Shown: positions 17,613-26,640, numbered from the stretch's first letter. The stretch is 64,000 nucleotides of DNA from Sorangium cellulosum So0157-2 (GCF_000418325.1 NC_021658.1:13000501-13064500), one strand, 5' to 3'. Notes: generated by a model from the letters alone, not told the origin. A program made the numbers and translations.

Positions 17613-19733
17613 ATGCTCCTCCTCCTCCGCGCCCTGTTCCAGCCGCTCGTCCGCATCCTCGCCCTGCGCAACCTGCGCGCCGACCGCTTCGGCGCGATGG
17701 CCGCCCTGCTCGGCGTCGCCCTCGGCACGGCCACGGTCAACGTCGTCCTCATCCTCGACGTCGGCACGCGCGCCGTCGAGGCGCGGAGCTTCGTCACCAA
17801 CCCGGATCTCCCGGTGTTCACCGAGCAGACCGTCGCCCTGCGCGGCCTCCGCCCGGACGGCGAGGTCATCGCCGCGGCCGACGCGCAGGAGGAGACGCAC
17901 GAGGACTACGAGATCATGCGGTCGGCGATCCGCCTCGGCTCGCTCTCCGCGTTCCTCGTCGGCGCCCTCATCGTGTTCTTCACCTTCAACGTCGCCGTCG
18001 AGCGCCGCCGCCGCGAGATCGCCTTGTTGCGCAGCGCCGGCGCGCTGCCCCCGCAGGTCGCGGCGGTGTTCGTCCTGGAGGCGTTGGTGCTCGGCGTGGG
18101 CGGCGCGGCGCTCGGCCTGCTCGGGTCGATCCCGCTCGCGTACCTCGCGGCGAAGGCGGGCATCACGACGACCGGCCGCGCGCGCATCCCGCTCTACGCG
18201 ATCCGCCTGCCCTGGAGCGCGATGCTGCTCGTCAGCGGCACCGGCGCCCTCACCGCGTTGCTCGGCGTGCTCCGCCCGGTGCGCGACGCGCTCCGCGTCG
18301 ACATCGCGCGCGCGCTGCGCCCGCGCTTCCTCGAGGGCGGGGCCGAGCAGCGGCGCCGCCTGCGCGGGATCACGCTGCTGGCGCTGCCGTTCATGGTGCT
18401 CGTCTACGGGCTGCTCCGGCCCTTCTTCCGGGATTCGGTGCCGATGCTCGCGTTCTTCGTCGTCGAGGCGGGGCTCGTGTGCGCGGCGTTCCTGGCGGCC
18501 ATCGTGTTCGTCCCGGATCTTGTCGCGCGGCTCGGCGCGCTCGCCGTGCGCCTCGCGCCGCGCCGCTGGGCGGCCGAGCGCCTGCTGCTCCGGCGCCGGG
18601 TCGAGCACAGCGGGCACGAGCTCGCCTGGAGCGTCGGCGGGGTGATGATGGTCTTCGCCCTGCTGCTCGCGCTGCACATCGCCACGGCGGCGCTCAAGCA
18701 GGAGGTCTCGGCCTGGGCCGGGCGGGCGCTGGCGCCGTACGCGTTCCTCTACCCGGACGAGCCGCTCGGGCATGCGCAGCGCCTGTTGCCGAGCCTGCCG
18801 CCGCGGCTGGTCGCGGCGCGGTTCTCGAGCCGCACGCCGTGGCCCAACGTGGTCTACGCGGTCCCGGGGGACGAGCTCCTCGCGCTCGCGGAGGCCACCG
18901 GGCGGCCCGAGTCGATCGCGGTCGCCCGAAGCTTCGGCCCGGGCAAGGCGATCGTGTCCACGATGATGGCCCGGCGGTTCGGCGTGGGGGCCGGCGATCT
19001 GCTCGAGGTGAACGGGAGCGCGGGCGGGCGGCGGTTCGAGGTCGTGGGGGTCACCGACGACCTGGGGTATGTGCATGCGCCGGGCGCGTACAGGAACCTG
19101 CGGACGTACGCGGTGATTGATGCGGCGGACTTCACGGTGATCTCGCCGTACGCGCTCGCGATCGGCCACACGGTGGCGCTGGCGGATCCGGTGACCGGGG
19201 CACAGGCGGCGAAGGGGGGCGCCGCGACGCCACCCTGGGGCGAGCTCCTGGCCGACGCGCCGCGGGCGAGAGACGTGCGCATGCAGACGGGGGTCGAGAT
19301 CGAGGCGGTGCGGCGGAAGGCGACCGGGCGGGACTTCGTGATCTTCGACATGATCCTGGGGTTCACGACGGTGCTCGCGGCGATCGGCGTGGCAAACCAG
19401 ATGGTGCTGGCGCTGCACGCACGCCGGAGGGAGCTCGCGCTGCACCGCGTGCTCGGGATGACGGCGGGGCAGGTCCGGCGGATGGTGCTGATGGAGGGGG
19501 CGCTCGTCGGGGCGCTGGGCGGGGCGCTGGCGGTGCTGCTCGGGGTGCCGCTCGGGTCGGCGGCGCTGGGGGCGCTGCGGACGGTGTCGAGCTTCGAGGT
19601 CGAGTTCCATATACCGCCGGAATACGGCGTGATGACGGCGCTGGGGGCGACGGCGGTGGCGCTGTTCGCGTCGCTGTATCCGGCGCGGAGCGCGGGGCGG
19701 AGCAACGCGGCGGAGTCGGTGCAGTACGAATAG
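17613..19733 (+). CDS. FtsX/MacB-type ABC permease, fused two-unit form
   Basis: The 706-aa membrane protein has two FtsX-like units in one chain: TM helix near residue 20-45, three helices ~110-215 (SAFLVGALIVFFTFNVAVER, LEALVLGVGGAALGLLGS), then a second set starting ~345 (WSVGGVMMVFALLLALHIAT) with three C-terminal helices (FVIFDMILGFTTVLAAIGVA, LVGALGGALAVLLG, ALGATAVALFASLYPARSAG). The second periplasmic domain (~365-565) is full size, while the first (~45-105) is only about 60 residues, shorter than in typical MacB/LolE-like relatives. Such permeases extrude lipids, lipoproteins or peptides or remodel the envelope. It begins directly at the ATPase stop. Confidence 0.85.
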   Translation: MLLLLRALFQPLVRILALRNLRADRFGAMAALLGVALGTATVNVVLILDVGTRAVEARSFVTNPDLPVFTEQTVALRGLRPDGEVIAAADAQEETHEDYEIMRSAIRLGSLSAFLVGALIVFFTFNVAVERRRREIALLRSAGALPPQVAAVFVLEALVLGVGGAALGLLGSIPLAYLAAKAGITTTGRARIPLYAIRLPWSAMLLVSGTGALTALLGVLRPVRDALRVDIARALRPRFLEGGAEQRRRLRGITLLALPFMVLVYGLLRPFFRDSVPMLAFFVVEAGLVCAAFLAAIVFVPDLVARLGALAVRLAPRRWAAERLLLRRRVEHSGHELAWSVGGVMMVFALLLALHIATAALKQEVSAWAGRALAPYAFLYPDEPLGHAQRLLPSLPPRLVAARFSSRTPWPNVVYAVPGDELLALAEATGRPESIAVARSFGPGKAIVSTMMARRFGVGAGDLLEVNGSAGGRRFEVVGVTDDLGYVHAPGAYRNLRTYAVIDAADFTVISPYALAIGHTVALADPVTGAQAAKGGAATPPWGELLADAPRARDVRMQTGVEIEAVRRKATGRDFVIFDMILGFTTVLAAIGVANQMVLALHARRRELALHRVLGMTAGQVRRMVLMEGALVGALGGALAVLLGVPLGSAALGALRTVSSFEVEFHIPPEYGVMTALGATAVALFASLYPARSAGRSNAAESVQYE

Positions 19734-20810
19734 CAGAAGGCGCCGGGGGCGCGGTGGTGGGCGGTGGCGGATGGAGGGCTGCGACTGCGCCGCACGGATT
19801 CGCCACTGGCTGCGGGGTCTTGCCGAGCTGCCCGGCCCGGGGAGACCCAGTGCGTCGTGCGACGCGAGGACCCCAACGAACTCGCCTGAACGCTCACCCC
19901 TTTCCGTCACGGAACGAGGGATGACCTTGGGCAACGAATTTGCGGTGGTGAACGGTCTGAAATGTCGCTTTGACCGTGATTTGGGGGCCCCAGACCACCG
20001 ATACTCCCGATCGGGAGGGCATGGCCCCAACCCGGGCCCAACCGCCGACGCCCGGGCTTGGAGAGCCGGCGCCGATCGACCCGTCACCTCGGGCCGCCGT
20101 CGTTGCCTCGATCGGCGGCCCCCCCTGAGCCGTGCCGTCGCGCTCGGGGATGAAGAGGCGGCCCGTGTAGTGCGACATCCTGCAGACGATGCGCCGGGAG
20201 AAGACCCGGCTCGGCCCGCAGCCGAAGTGGCGCGTCGAGCGAGGTGCTCCATGCAGATGATCCGCGGGCGCGTCGGGACGGAGCTTCCATCTCGCCGGAA
20301 GCTCACGCAGAGGCCCCGCGCCAGGTAGCGCTTCATGCGGAAAGAGGCGAAGCAGATCGTGGCCTGGGTGAAGCGCCACGTCAGGAGGAGGCGGAGTGAA
20401 AACGCGTACGGCCGCAAGTTGCGCGGCACGCTCGATCGTGACGCGAGGCTCCGGGCCGTCTGCGCGTCGCGGCGTTGCTCGCGCGCTCGGGTCGCTTCCC
20501 TTAAGCTCTCATCTCGTGCTCGCCCATCCGTACGGCCGACCGGCCGGGAGTGCTCCTGCTACCCTCGCCTGAGGCCGCCGTGGCGTAGGACCCCCCGCCG
20601 CATGCGGCGTGTGCGGGAGCGGACGTGCTCCGACGGGCCCAGCGAGAGCCGCGCGATTACGGCGACCGCTCGCGAGGCCGGCTGCACGGGGCCTGCCCCC
20701 ACCGGGGACACGCCCGCGGGGACCTCGCCGAAGCTGCGGAGCCTGCCCGTGCGCGTCGCCCGTCCGTCGCGATCGACTTTGGGGTGGGCTCCGCTATAGA
20801 CTGTCGACCA
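19734..20810. other. 1.1-kb intergenic region, no supported gene
   Basis: The sequence is GC-rich with open frames on both strands, but none has recognisable domains, ribosome sites or coherent composition. It contains a perfect 14-bp palindrome CTCCCGATCGGGAG (20004-20017). It separates ordinary chromosome from the island that starts at 20811 and may hold decayed genes that I cannot identify. Confidence 0.4.
20773..20800 (+). promoter_or_regulatory. Candidate sigma-70-like promoter of the three-gene operon
   Basis: TCGACT (20773-20778) and TATAGA (20795-20800) are separated by 16 bp. A start site about 7 bp downstream would fall ~4 nt before ATG 20811, and no Shine-Dalgarno sequence precedes that ATG, so the mRNA may be nearly leaderless. 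Prediction by eye only. Confidence 0.35.
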
Positions 20811-21344
20811 ATGCCTGAGGACACAGTTGCGATGGACGTCGAAGCGTTCGCGGCGCTTCACCCCGGGATGCACCCAAGCCTGGCGCTCTTTGCACGAGCG
20901 GCGCTCTACCATCACGGCGGGTCACCGAGATCGTTCAGAGCGTTGAAGAACGGTGCTTCACATCCGGCGACGATCTCGTTCGCGCCCCCCGACGCGCGGA
21001 CAGCGAGTACGTACGAACGGGAGAAAATCGTCGAATTCGGCGCGATCGTACTTGCGGGGCTGCTGCTTAGCGCGTGGGCCGGCAAGCAGATCACGCGCGT
21101 GTGCAAAAGGGGATCACGCGTGGACTACTTCGTCGGCGAGACGCTCGACGATCACCGCTGGGTCCTAGAAGTGGGCGGAACAGACGACAGCAGCCATCAA
21201 GCGAAACGAACGGAGAAGCGGCAGCAACTAGAGGATAGCTTCTATCGACGTGCCCCCTTCAAAATGAACGGTTTCGTCGCCGTAACGCGCTTCGCTGAGC
21301 CCAGCGTAACGTCCTTGGACGCCGTTCCCGCGGAGGCATCATGA
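20811..21344 (+). CDS. Hypothetical protein, first gene of candidate conflict operon (possible restriction-like fold)
   Basis: The 177-aa protein is of unassigned family. The first half is helical (FAALHPGMHPSLALFARAAL, EFGAIVLAGLLLSAWAG). The second half has a strand-rich pattern SRVDYFVGE ... RWVLEVGGTDDSS, a charged helix KRTEKRQQLEDSF, then FKMNGFVAVTRFAEP. This D-x-n-(L)EVxGT-x-K layout resembles small proteins often suspected of a PD-(D/E)XK-like nuclease fold, but a canonical ExK triad is not evident, so that remains speculation. ATG 20811 lacks a ribosome site and sits just after the predicted promoter. Its TGA overlaps the ATG of the next gene (ATGA). Base composition is visibly less GC-rich than the flanking chromosome, suggesting transfer. 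Confidence 0.7.
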   Translation: MPEDTVAMDVEAFAALHPGMHPSLALFARAALYHHGGSPRSFRALKNGASHPATISFAPPDARTASTYEREKIVEFGAIVLAGLLLSAWAGKQITRVCKRGSRVDYFVGETLDDHRWVLEVGGTDDSSHQAKRTEKRQQLEDSFYRRAPFKMNGFVAVTRFAEPSVTSLDAVPAEAS

Positions 21345-21733
21345 ACGACCTGCGTGTCAAGGAAGCACAGCAGCTCTTCTGGCAGATCGAGACTCTGCGA
21401 AGCTTGCAGGTGCCGCAGAAGACGATTGCTGCCCATTTGAGTCGGATGGCCCGGCTCCACGAGGAGCGCGCGAAAGAGTTGCTGAGCCGAAGAGATGTGG
21501 ACGGCTGGCCCGACCTTTTCGCCGCGATTACGGCCTGGGGGGAGGCTGGTAGCGAGCCCTCCGCGCGTCACCTCATTCGTTTTGGTGAGCATGCGGCGGC
21601 GAGCTTCGACGGGCGGGAGCATCTGCTCTCTGAGCTGGAGCATCTGGAGGATTGGCTGAAGGGCCTCCAAGTCGTTCCAGCGCTTGAGGACTTCGCGAGG
21701 CGTCTGCCCCGTTTCGACCGGGAGGCAGCGTGA
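21341..21733 (+). CDS. Small helical hypothetical protein, second gene of the operon
   Basis: The 130-aa protein is predicted almost entirely alpha-helical (LRVKEAQQLFWQIETLRSLQ, HLSRMARLHEERAKELLSRR, HLLSELEHLEDWLKGLQ) and rich in Glu/Arg/Leu. No signal peptide, membrane segment or catalytic motif is visible, and I do not recognise the family. It overlaps both neighbours by 4 bp (ATGA at 21341, GTGA at 21730), so all three proteins are translationally coupled and probably act together. A role as adaptor or regulator between the first protein and the large ATPase is inference from position only. Confidence 0.7.
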   Translation: MNDLRVKEAQQLFWQIETLRSLQVPQKTIAAHLSRMARLHEERAKELLSRRDVDGWPDLFAAITAWGEAGSEPSARHLIRFGEHAAASFDGREHLLSELEHLEDWLKGLQVVPALEDFARRLPRFDREAA

Positions 21734-24039
21734 CCGAGACGCGACCACGCGTAGTTGCGTTCTACGCATACAAGGGTGGCACCGGCCGGACGACTGCGCT
21801 TCTCCATGTCGCCTGGGCACTTGCGCGTGAGGGTAGGCGCGTGGTGATGCTGGATCTCGATCTAGCGGCACCAAGTCTTTGGCACCTTGTCTTTCCGGAA
21901 CACGAGCCAGCAGAAGGCTTCGTCGAGTACCTCACGCAGGCCACGAGGTCTCCGGCGACCCAGGCGATGGCTTTCTTGCGGGATGTGAAGCTCGACGACG
22001 ACGCCAAAGGAGAGCTTCGGCTACTCGGCGCTGGGCGAATGGACACAGGATACCTTCGCGAACTGGCAACGCTGGACTGGCAGCGTCTGCTTGCTCCAGG
22101 GCTATCGCTCGACGAGCGCGGACAGGTAACCTTCGGCACAGAAAGCTTCTTCGATCGGTTCTGTGAGAGCCTGGCGCCCGTTGCGGACGTAGTTCTAATC
22201 GATGCACCGACAGGACTGAATGACACGGCAAACGTGTGTCTACGAAGGCTCGCCGATGTAGTGGTAGCTCTCTTCGCGCCGAGCCGCGTGCACATGGAGG
22301 GTGTGGGTCGCGTGGTCTCGCTCCTTGCCGAGCAGCAGGCAGTTCGAGGCAAGCCAGACGTCATTTGCGTTGCATCCACCATTCATGCGCATCGATTGAC
22401 ATTTGATCAGATGAGACGAGTCGAAAGAGCCTTCGAATATTTAGAGCGGGTCCGGTATGACGCGCTCGGCCGTCCGTCTCTCGACGACCCAGAGAAACTC
22501 GACGCTATCGAGCAGCCACGCGTCCATGTCCCCTATGAAGCTGCACTCGCCGACGCAGATAGCATATGCTTAAGACGCGCTCCGGACAAGGATGACTTCA
22601 GGCTTTACGAAGGACTTGTCCGCCTGCTCGACGACGCGATCCCGAAATCGTCGCTCGCGGCGTCTTCCGCAGTGCCCGCGATTCAAGGGGCGGCCAAGCA
22701 GCAGGTCGTCGACGATCTGCTGCTCCAATTTCCGCCGCCCGTCGCAGAGCAAGAGACCGACGCACAGGCCTTCCTGCGCACCGAACACGTCCGCGCAGTA
22801 CGCGACCCCACGACGGTGCTGATCCTCGGCGGCAAGGGCTCCGGCAAGACAGCGCTGTTTCGGTACTGTCAGCTAGATCCGTTCTCGAAAACCACTCGCC
22901 ATGTCGCTGTCCATGGGCCCGGAGTGCAGCAGCTTGGCATGGACGTGTTGAGCGACATGGTCGAGGCCGGACTCGAACTCGACGTCGTCTGGCGGGTTTA
23001 TGCGCTTTCTCGGCTGACTTACTTGCCAGGCGAGGTGCCGCAACGGGCGCGGGATGCGGCGAGCGAGATCGGACGTATTGCACGACGAGAGACCATATTT
23101 AACCCTACATCATCGTTGCTTAGAGAGCCGGGGTTGGGCACGGAGATCGACAGTGCATGGCAGGCCGTGGAAAACGAGCTAAGCGCTCGTGGAGAGCAAG
23201 TCATACTTTTTCTGGACGGGCTCGACACCCCCTTCAAGGGTAGCCTGGAGCGCCGCCGAGCCGGCCTCTCACAATTGTTCATCGCGTGGCGGGCGACCTT
23301 CGAGCGCTTGCGCCACGTGCAGCTGAAGGTGTTTCTCCGGACAGATCTCTGGCATGAGCTCTCTTTTCCAGAGAAGTCGCACGTAAACGCTAGGTCTGTC
23401 GAGCTCAAGTGGGAACCGCACCTGCTCTGGCAGATGCTGCTTAAGCGCGCGCTGCGCTCGAACCGGTTTGCACGGTCCTGCAAGGAACGCGGGATCGTGC
23501 CCGCGCTGACCTGGCAGGAGGTTGAAAAGGCTTCTGAGCCGGAGTTGCTGCCCTATCTGGACGCGCTGTTCGAGCAGCGGATATGGACGAAGAAGACGGC
23601 TTTGTCTCGCAATTGGATCACGCGGCGGCTAAAGGACGCGCGGGATATCCTGTATCCTCGCGATGCGCTCTGGCTCATACGAAGCGCTCTGTGGAGCGAG
23701 ATCGACAGGTTGAGCAATGGTCGCCGCACATCGACAGATGCCGCAATCTCACGAGAATCGCTCGCTATAGCACTTGTTCCTACATCGGAGCAACGTGTGC
23801 AAGCTGTGCGCGAGGAATCGCCAGAACTGGTTGACGTTCTCGAATGGCTCAACGGGGTCAGCGCCAAAGGACAACTCGATGAGCTTCGCCTTTACCTAAC
23901 GAAGCGCCCGAACTCTAACCCTGCGGAGGACCTCGAAAGGCTTCAGAGGACGGGGGTTCTCAGTGTGACAGAGGGCGAGTACTCCGTTCCGGATCTCTAT
24001 GTGCCTGGCCTCAAAATGAAGCGTCCAGGGCCGAAGTAG
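21730..24039 (+). CDS. Two-P-loop NTPase: KGGxGR ParA-like domain plus C-terminal GSGKT NTPase
   Basis: The 769-aa protein begins with a ParA/MinD-type SIMIBI domain (1-~290): YAYKGGTGRTT (deviant Walker A, K15-T22, with Arg in place of the second Lys), VVMLDLDLAAPSLWHL, VVLIDAPTGLND and a VICVAS segment. After a linker, a second P-loop (LILGGKGSGKTALF, K373) and Walker B (VILFLDGLDTPF, ~490) head a ~400-residue STAND/KAP-like NTPase region with an Arg-rich helical C-terminus. ParA-like KGGxGR ATPases joined to a second NTPase are known from bacterial conflict systems described by Aravind and colleagues. Assigning this one to anti-phage defence is inference. Start is GTG 21730, overlapping the upstream stop; it is the last gene of the operon, with a terminator candidate ~90 bp downstream. 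Confidence 0.8.
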   Translation: MTETRPRVVAFYAYKGGTGRTTALLHVAWALAREGRRVVMLDLDLAAPSLWHLVFPEHEPAEGFVEYLTQATRSPATQAMAFLRDVKLDDDAKGELRLLGAGRMDTGYLRELATLDWQRLLAPGLSLDERGQVTFGTESFFDRFCESLAPVADVVLIDAPTGLNDTANVCLRRLADVVVALFAPSRVHMEGVGRVVSLLAEQQAVRGKPDVICVASTIHAHRLTFDQMRRVERAFEYLERVRYDALGRPSLDDPEKLDAIEQPRVHVPYEAALADADSICLRRAPDKDDFRLYEGLVRLLDDAIPKSSLAASSAVPAIQGAAKQQVVDDLLLQFPPPVAEQETDAQAFLRTEHVRAVRDPTTVLILGGKGSGKTALFRYCQLDPFSKTTRHVAVHGPGVQQLGMDVLSDMVEAGLELDVVWRVYALSRLTYLPGEVPQRARDAASEIGRIARRETIFNPTSSLLREPGLGTEIDSAWQAVENELSARGEQVILFLDGLDTPFKGSLERRRAGLSQLFIAWRATFERLRHVQLKVFLRTDLWHELSFPEKSHVNARSVELKWEPHLLWQMLLKRALRSNRFARSCKERGIVPALTWQEVEKASEPELLPYLDALFEQRIWTKKTALSRNWITRRLKDARDILYPRDALWLIRSALWSEIDRLSNGRRTSTDAAISRESLAIALVPTSEQRVQAVREESPELVDVLEWLNGVSAKGQLDELRLYLTKRPNSNPAEDLERLQRTGVLSVTEGEYSVPDLYVPGLKMKRPGPK

Positions 24040-24130
24040 ATTCGACGCGCCCCGCCGCGAGCTACGCGAGCGCAATCCCCTTGATTTGAAAGCGTTTGCA
24101 GCGCGTCTCGCCCCTCTCGCGGTCATAGAT

Positions 24131-24167
24131 CGCCGCAAGAGTCGCCACTGATCGCGGCGTTTTTTTC
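24131..24167 (+). terminator. Rho-independent terminator candidate
   Basis: CGCCGC...GCGGCG stem with a loop of about 17 nt, followed by seven T residues (24160-24166). It lies ~95 bp after the stop of the two-P-loop gene. The stem is slightly decayed compared with the copy at 42152. Confidence 0.6.
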
Positions 24168-24330
24168 AGGCCACAAACGAGAAATCTCGTCGCTCGATCG
24201 CAACGCTCTCCACGGAACATGCGGCACTTCTGCACGCTCGACCGCGTCATCGCGATGGTATGAAAAGCCGCGCCGCCCTGGATGGGCCAGCGCCCCTCTG
24301 TGGTCCCCCTCGTTTGCCCCGAGCTGAACC

Positions 24331-24479
24331 GTGCGTGCCTCTATTCCACGGCTTCATCCGCACCAAGCGGCGGCCCTGGCCCTCGTCCTTGCCTCCGCGT
24401 TCCCCGTACAGGCCGCGGCCGCGGACCCTCCTCCCCGGTCCCGCGAGGTCCAGGAGCTCATCGACGAGGCGGAGAAGGC
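24331..24479 (+). pseudogene. 5' fragment of the secreted PEGA-type gene found intact at 44502
   Basis: GTG 24331 starts VRASIPRLHPHQAAALALVL, a signal peptide identical apart from small changes to that of the intact gene at 44502. Homology continues through PPPRSREVQELIDEAEKA and is cut at 24479/24480, where the IS66 copy A terminal repeat begins. The rest of the gene is not found on the far side of the IS. It may still drive transcription into the IS, since the upstream region is copied with it. Confidence 0.8.
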
Positions 24480-24550
24480 GTATTCGTTCGGCGACCAGCA
24501 TGCTGTCCTGGAGCTCCTGCGCTGCGTAGAGATCCGCGCCGGAGGTGTGA

Positions 24551-24892
24551 ATGGACGAGAGCACACGCATCTGGCGCGACCGGGTGGCGCGCTGGCACAA
24601 GAGCGGGCACTCCGCCCGGGTGTTCGCGGAGCAGGAGGGGGTCAACGCCGGGACGCTGTACTCCTGGAGCCGCCGACTGGGGATGAAGCGGAGCGCGTAC
24701 CGGCAGAGCGCGGAGAAGGCGACGCTGCCCACGTTGCTCCCGGTGGTGGTCGCCCCATCGGGCGCTACGACATCCTCGCCGGGGGCCGCGCTGGAGATCG
24801 TCCTTCCGGACGGTGCGGTCGTGCGCGTACCACCTACGTTCGACGAGGACACGCTGGCGCGCGTCGTTCGTGCGCTCGGGGGCATGCGATGA
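24551..24892 (+). CDS. tnpA: IS66 accessory protein TnpA, copy A
   Basis: The 113-aa protein has an N-terminal helix-turn-helix resembling IS66 TnpA (ARWHKSGHSARVFAEQEGVN, AGTLYSWSRRLGMKR) and a C-terminal beta strand region (LEIVLPDGAVVRVPPTFDEDTLARVVRAL) that is diagnostic of the family. ATG 24551 follows GGAGG. Its stop overlaps the tnpB ATG (ATGA), as is usual in IS66 operons. It appears intact, although tnpB downstream is disrupted so the element is unlikely to move on its own. Confidence 0.9.
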   Translation: MDESTRIWRDRVARWHKSGHSARVFAEQEGVNAGTLYSWSRRLGMKRSAYRQSAEKATLPTLLPVVVAPSGATTSSPGAALEIVLPDGAVVRVPPTFDEDTLARVVRALGGMR

Positions 24893-25088
24893 TCCCGGGC
24901 CGTGTCTCGATCTACGTCGCCACCGAGCCGCTCGACCTGCGTCGGTCCTTTGATGGTCTCGCCGCCGTCGTACGCGAGGTGCTGCGGCAGGATCCCCTCT
25001 CCGGAGCGCTGTTCCTCTTTTTCAACCGGGCAGCCGACCGCTGCAAGGCCCTGTGGTGGGACCGCAGCGGATATTGCCTGCTCTACAA
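24889..25088 (+). pseudogene. tnpB: IS66 TnpB, N-terminal piece, copy A
   Basis: ATG 24889 gives a normal IS66 Orf2/TnpB start (MIPGRVSIYVATEPLDLRRS) through WWDRSGYCLLY. Homology then ends at TACAA (25084-25088) and unrelated sequence follows. The missing part (YKRLERGTFRAPRAVTPG...) resumes 7 kb away at 32129. Rejoining at TACAA restores a 123-codon frame, the usual TnpB length. Confidence 0.9.
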
Positions 25089-25103
25089 CCACCTGTATTC
25101 ACA

Positions 25104-25782
25104 CTACACCTCTTTCGATTTCAGACGAGGACGTTGGTTTCGACTCCATGATGCACGGGCTGCCGCCGCCCGGTCGCTGAGGCGATCCCAGCGGCTGCAG
25201 TGCTTCGTGGGGTGAGTCGACGGTTCTTCGTAAAGCCACGCGTGGCCGTTGTACGCGTGCGCCTTGATGATGCCGTGCTTCACCCAGCTGACCAGGGTGG
25301 ACTCGTGAATTCCAAGGCGAGCGGCGAGCTCCTCCTTGGTGAGAAGCCCGCGGGCGCGCAGTCGGTCGAAGCGCGGTCTCAAGTTATACGTATGCACGAT
25401 GTACTGCACGCGCTTCGGCGTGAAGCGGGCCCCGCCACGGCCGGGCCACGCGGCCCCGCCGGGATGGAGCCCACGCGCGTTAAGAATGTCGGCGATCTCG
25501 TCGTAGATGTGCTTGTCGAGCAGCCGGTCGACGAGCTCCACAATTTTCGCCGGCGTCTTCACCTTCTCCCAGGAAGCTTTCGGGTTAACGGTCGTGATGG
25601 TCGTCGTTTGGCCGCCTCGGAAGCGAATATGGATCTTCGTGGTCGCGTCGGCAGATTGCTTCACGAGCGTCGCGTCCTCCACCACGTAGGCCAGCATTCG
25701 CTTCCGCTCCCGGTTCGGCGTTGCCGGGTCGAACCATAGCCGCTTGAAGTCAGTCGTCATCGCGACGAGCCGATCGCGAAGC
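25104..25782 (-). pseudogene. Serine recombinase, C-terminal piece
   Basis: The minus-strand frame entering from the IS66-B edge reads RDRLVAMTTDFKRLWFDPAT, then RKRMLAYVVEDATL, IHIRFRGGQTTTI, a (D)KHIYDEIADILNARGL helix, and a resolvase-type HTH (LLTKEELAARLGIHESTLVS). It is the C-terminal DNA-binding region of the recombinase whose N-terminal piece is at 29450-30896. Joining the two after removing IS66-B and one copy of CGCGAAGC gives one uninterrupted 705-codon frame. On its own, from ATG 25760, this piece might make a 218-aa DNA-binding fragment without the catalytic domain. Confidence 0.9.
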
Positions 25783-25885
25783 GTAGCCGCTCCGTAGACC
25801 GCGTCTTTTCCCTGGCCAGATTCGGTTGCACGCTACGCGACGTCCGATGAGGGCCGTGCCCTCGTCGAGCGAAGAGGAGCGAGCG

Positions 25886-26299
25886 ATGGCAGGAAGCAGG
25901 GAGCTGCTGCAGCTGCGAGCAGAGCTGTCGAGGTACCGAGAGCAGAAAAGCCGTGGAAAGTACCCGAGCGAGCTGCGGGAGCGAGCCGAGGCATACGCCA
26001 GGGAGCGTACCCGCGCGGGGGCGACGCCGACCGAGATCGCCACGGAGCTCGGCGTCCACAAGATGACGGCCGACCGATGGGTGGCTGACGGCGAGCGCGC
26101 AGACGAGGGGGCGTTGCCAAGAGCCCCCAAGGCGGCTCAGCAGGTTCCGTTCCTACCCGTCGTGGTGCGCCCGGAGCGCCGAGAGGCGCCGCCTTTGCGG
26201 CTCAGCGTCGCATTTACCGATGGGACGCGGATGGAGGTATGTGGGATAGGCGCGCGCGACCTCGTCGAAGCGATCGAAGCGTTGCGGAGGGGGCAGTGA
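25886..26299 (+). CDS. tnpA: IS66 accessory protein TnpA, copy B
   Basis: The 137-aa protein has an N-terminal coiled coil (LLQLRAELSRYREQKSRGKY), an HTH (AGATPTEIATELGVHKMTAD) and a C-terminal strand region (LRLSVAFTDGTRMEVCGIGA, then DLVEAIEALR) characteristic of IS66 TnpA. ATG 25886 is preferred to an upstream in-frame ATG because an AGAGGAGC site precedes it. Stop TGA 26297-26299 overlaps the GTG start of tnpB. Confidence 0.85.
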   Translation: MAGSRELLQLRAELSRYREQKSRGKYPSELRERAEAYARERTRAGATPTEIATELGVHKMTADRWVADGERADEGALPRAPKAAQQVPFLPVVVRPERREAPPLRLSVAFTDGTRMEVCGIGARDLVEAIEALRRGQ

Positions 26300-26640
26300 C
26301 CCCCGCGACGATAGCCGTGTATCTGGCGGTCGGTCCAGTGGACTTGCGTGGCGCGTTCGACCGGCTCGCCGCGATCACCCGGCAGGTGCTGTGCCTGGAC
26401 CCGGCCAGCGGCGCGCTGTTCTTGTTCCTCAACAAGAGGCGCAACCGGCTGAAGGCACTTTGGTGGGACCGCAACGGGTATACAATCCTGTACAAGCGTC
26501 TCTCGAAAGGTTCCTTTGCTCTGCCCTCGTTCACCGAGGCTGACGGCAAGTGTATCGAGCTGTCAGCACAGGACTTCGCGCAGCTGCTCGCCGGTCTGCC
26601 TGTAGAAGAGCTGGCAAGCCGCCGCCGGATGGTCCACTGA
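26296..26640 (+). CDS. tnpB: IS66 Orf2/TnpB, copy B
   Basis: The 114-aa protein starts at GTG 26296 and has a complete IS66 Orf2 pattern: IAVYLAVGPVDLRGAFDRLA, DPASGALFLFLNKRRNRLKA, LWWDRNGYTILYKRLSKGSF and a C-terminal ELSAQDFAQLLAGLPVE. TnpB is required for transposition in IS66 elements, although its biochemical role is not established. The gene is intact, unlike its counterpart in copy A. Confidence 0.9.
   Translation: MTPATIAVYLAVGPVDLRGAFDRLAAITRQVLCLDPASGALFLFLNKRRNRLKALWWDRNGYTILYKRLSKGSFALPSFTEADGKCIELSAQDFAQLLAGLPVEELASRRRMVH

Larger units (their letters stand above)
24101..24479 (+). repeat. Dispersed repeat family A, copy 1
   Basis: About 380 bp, highly similar to 42138-42493 and 44272-44648 in direct orientation. 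The unit carries a terminator-like hairpin, a shared stretch around CTTCTGCACGCTCGACCGCG, and the 5' end of a secreted-protein gene (VRASIPRLHPHQAAAL...). Only copy 3 continues into an intact gene. Copy 1 ends exactly at the left end of IS66 copy A. Confidence 0.9.

Noticed and set aside
19894..20379. Minus-strand frame between the ABC permease and the island as a gene
   Set aside because: No recognisable domain, no ribosome site, and neighbouring frames are equally open; evidence is insufficient.
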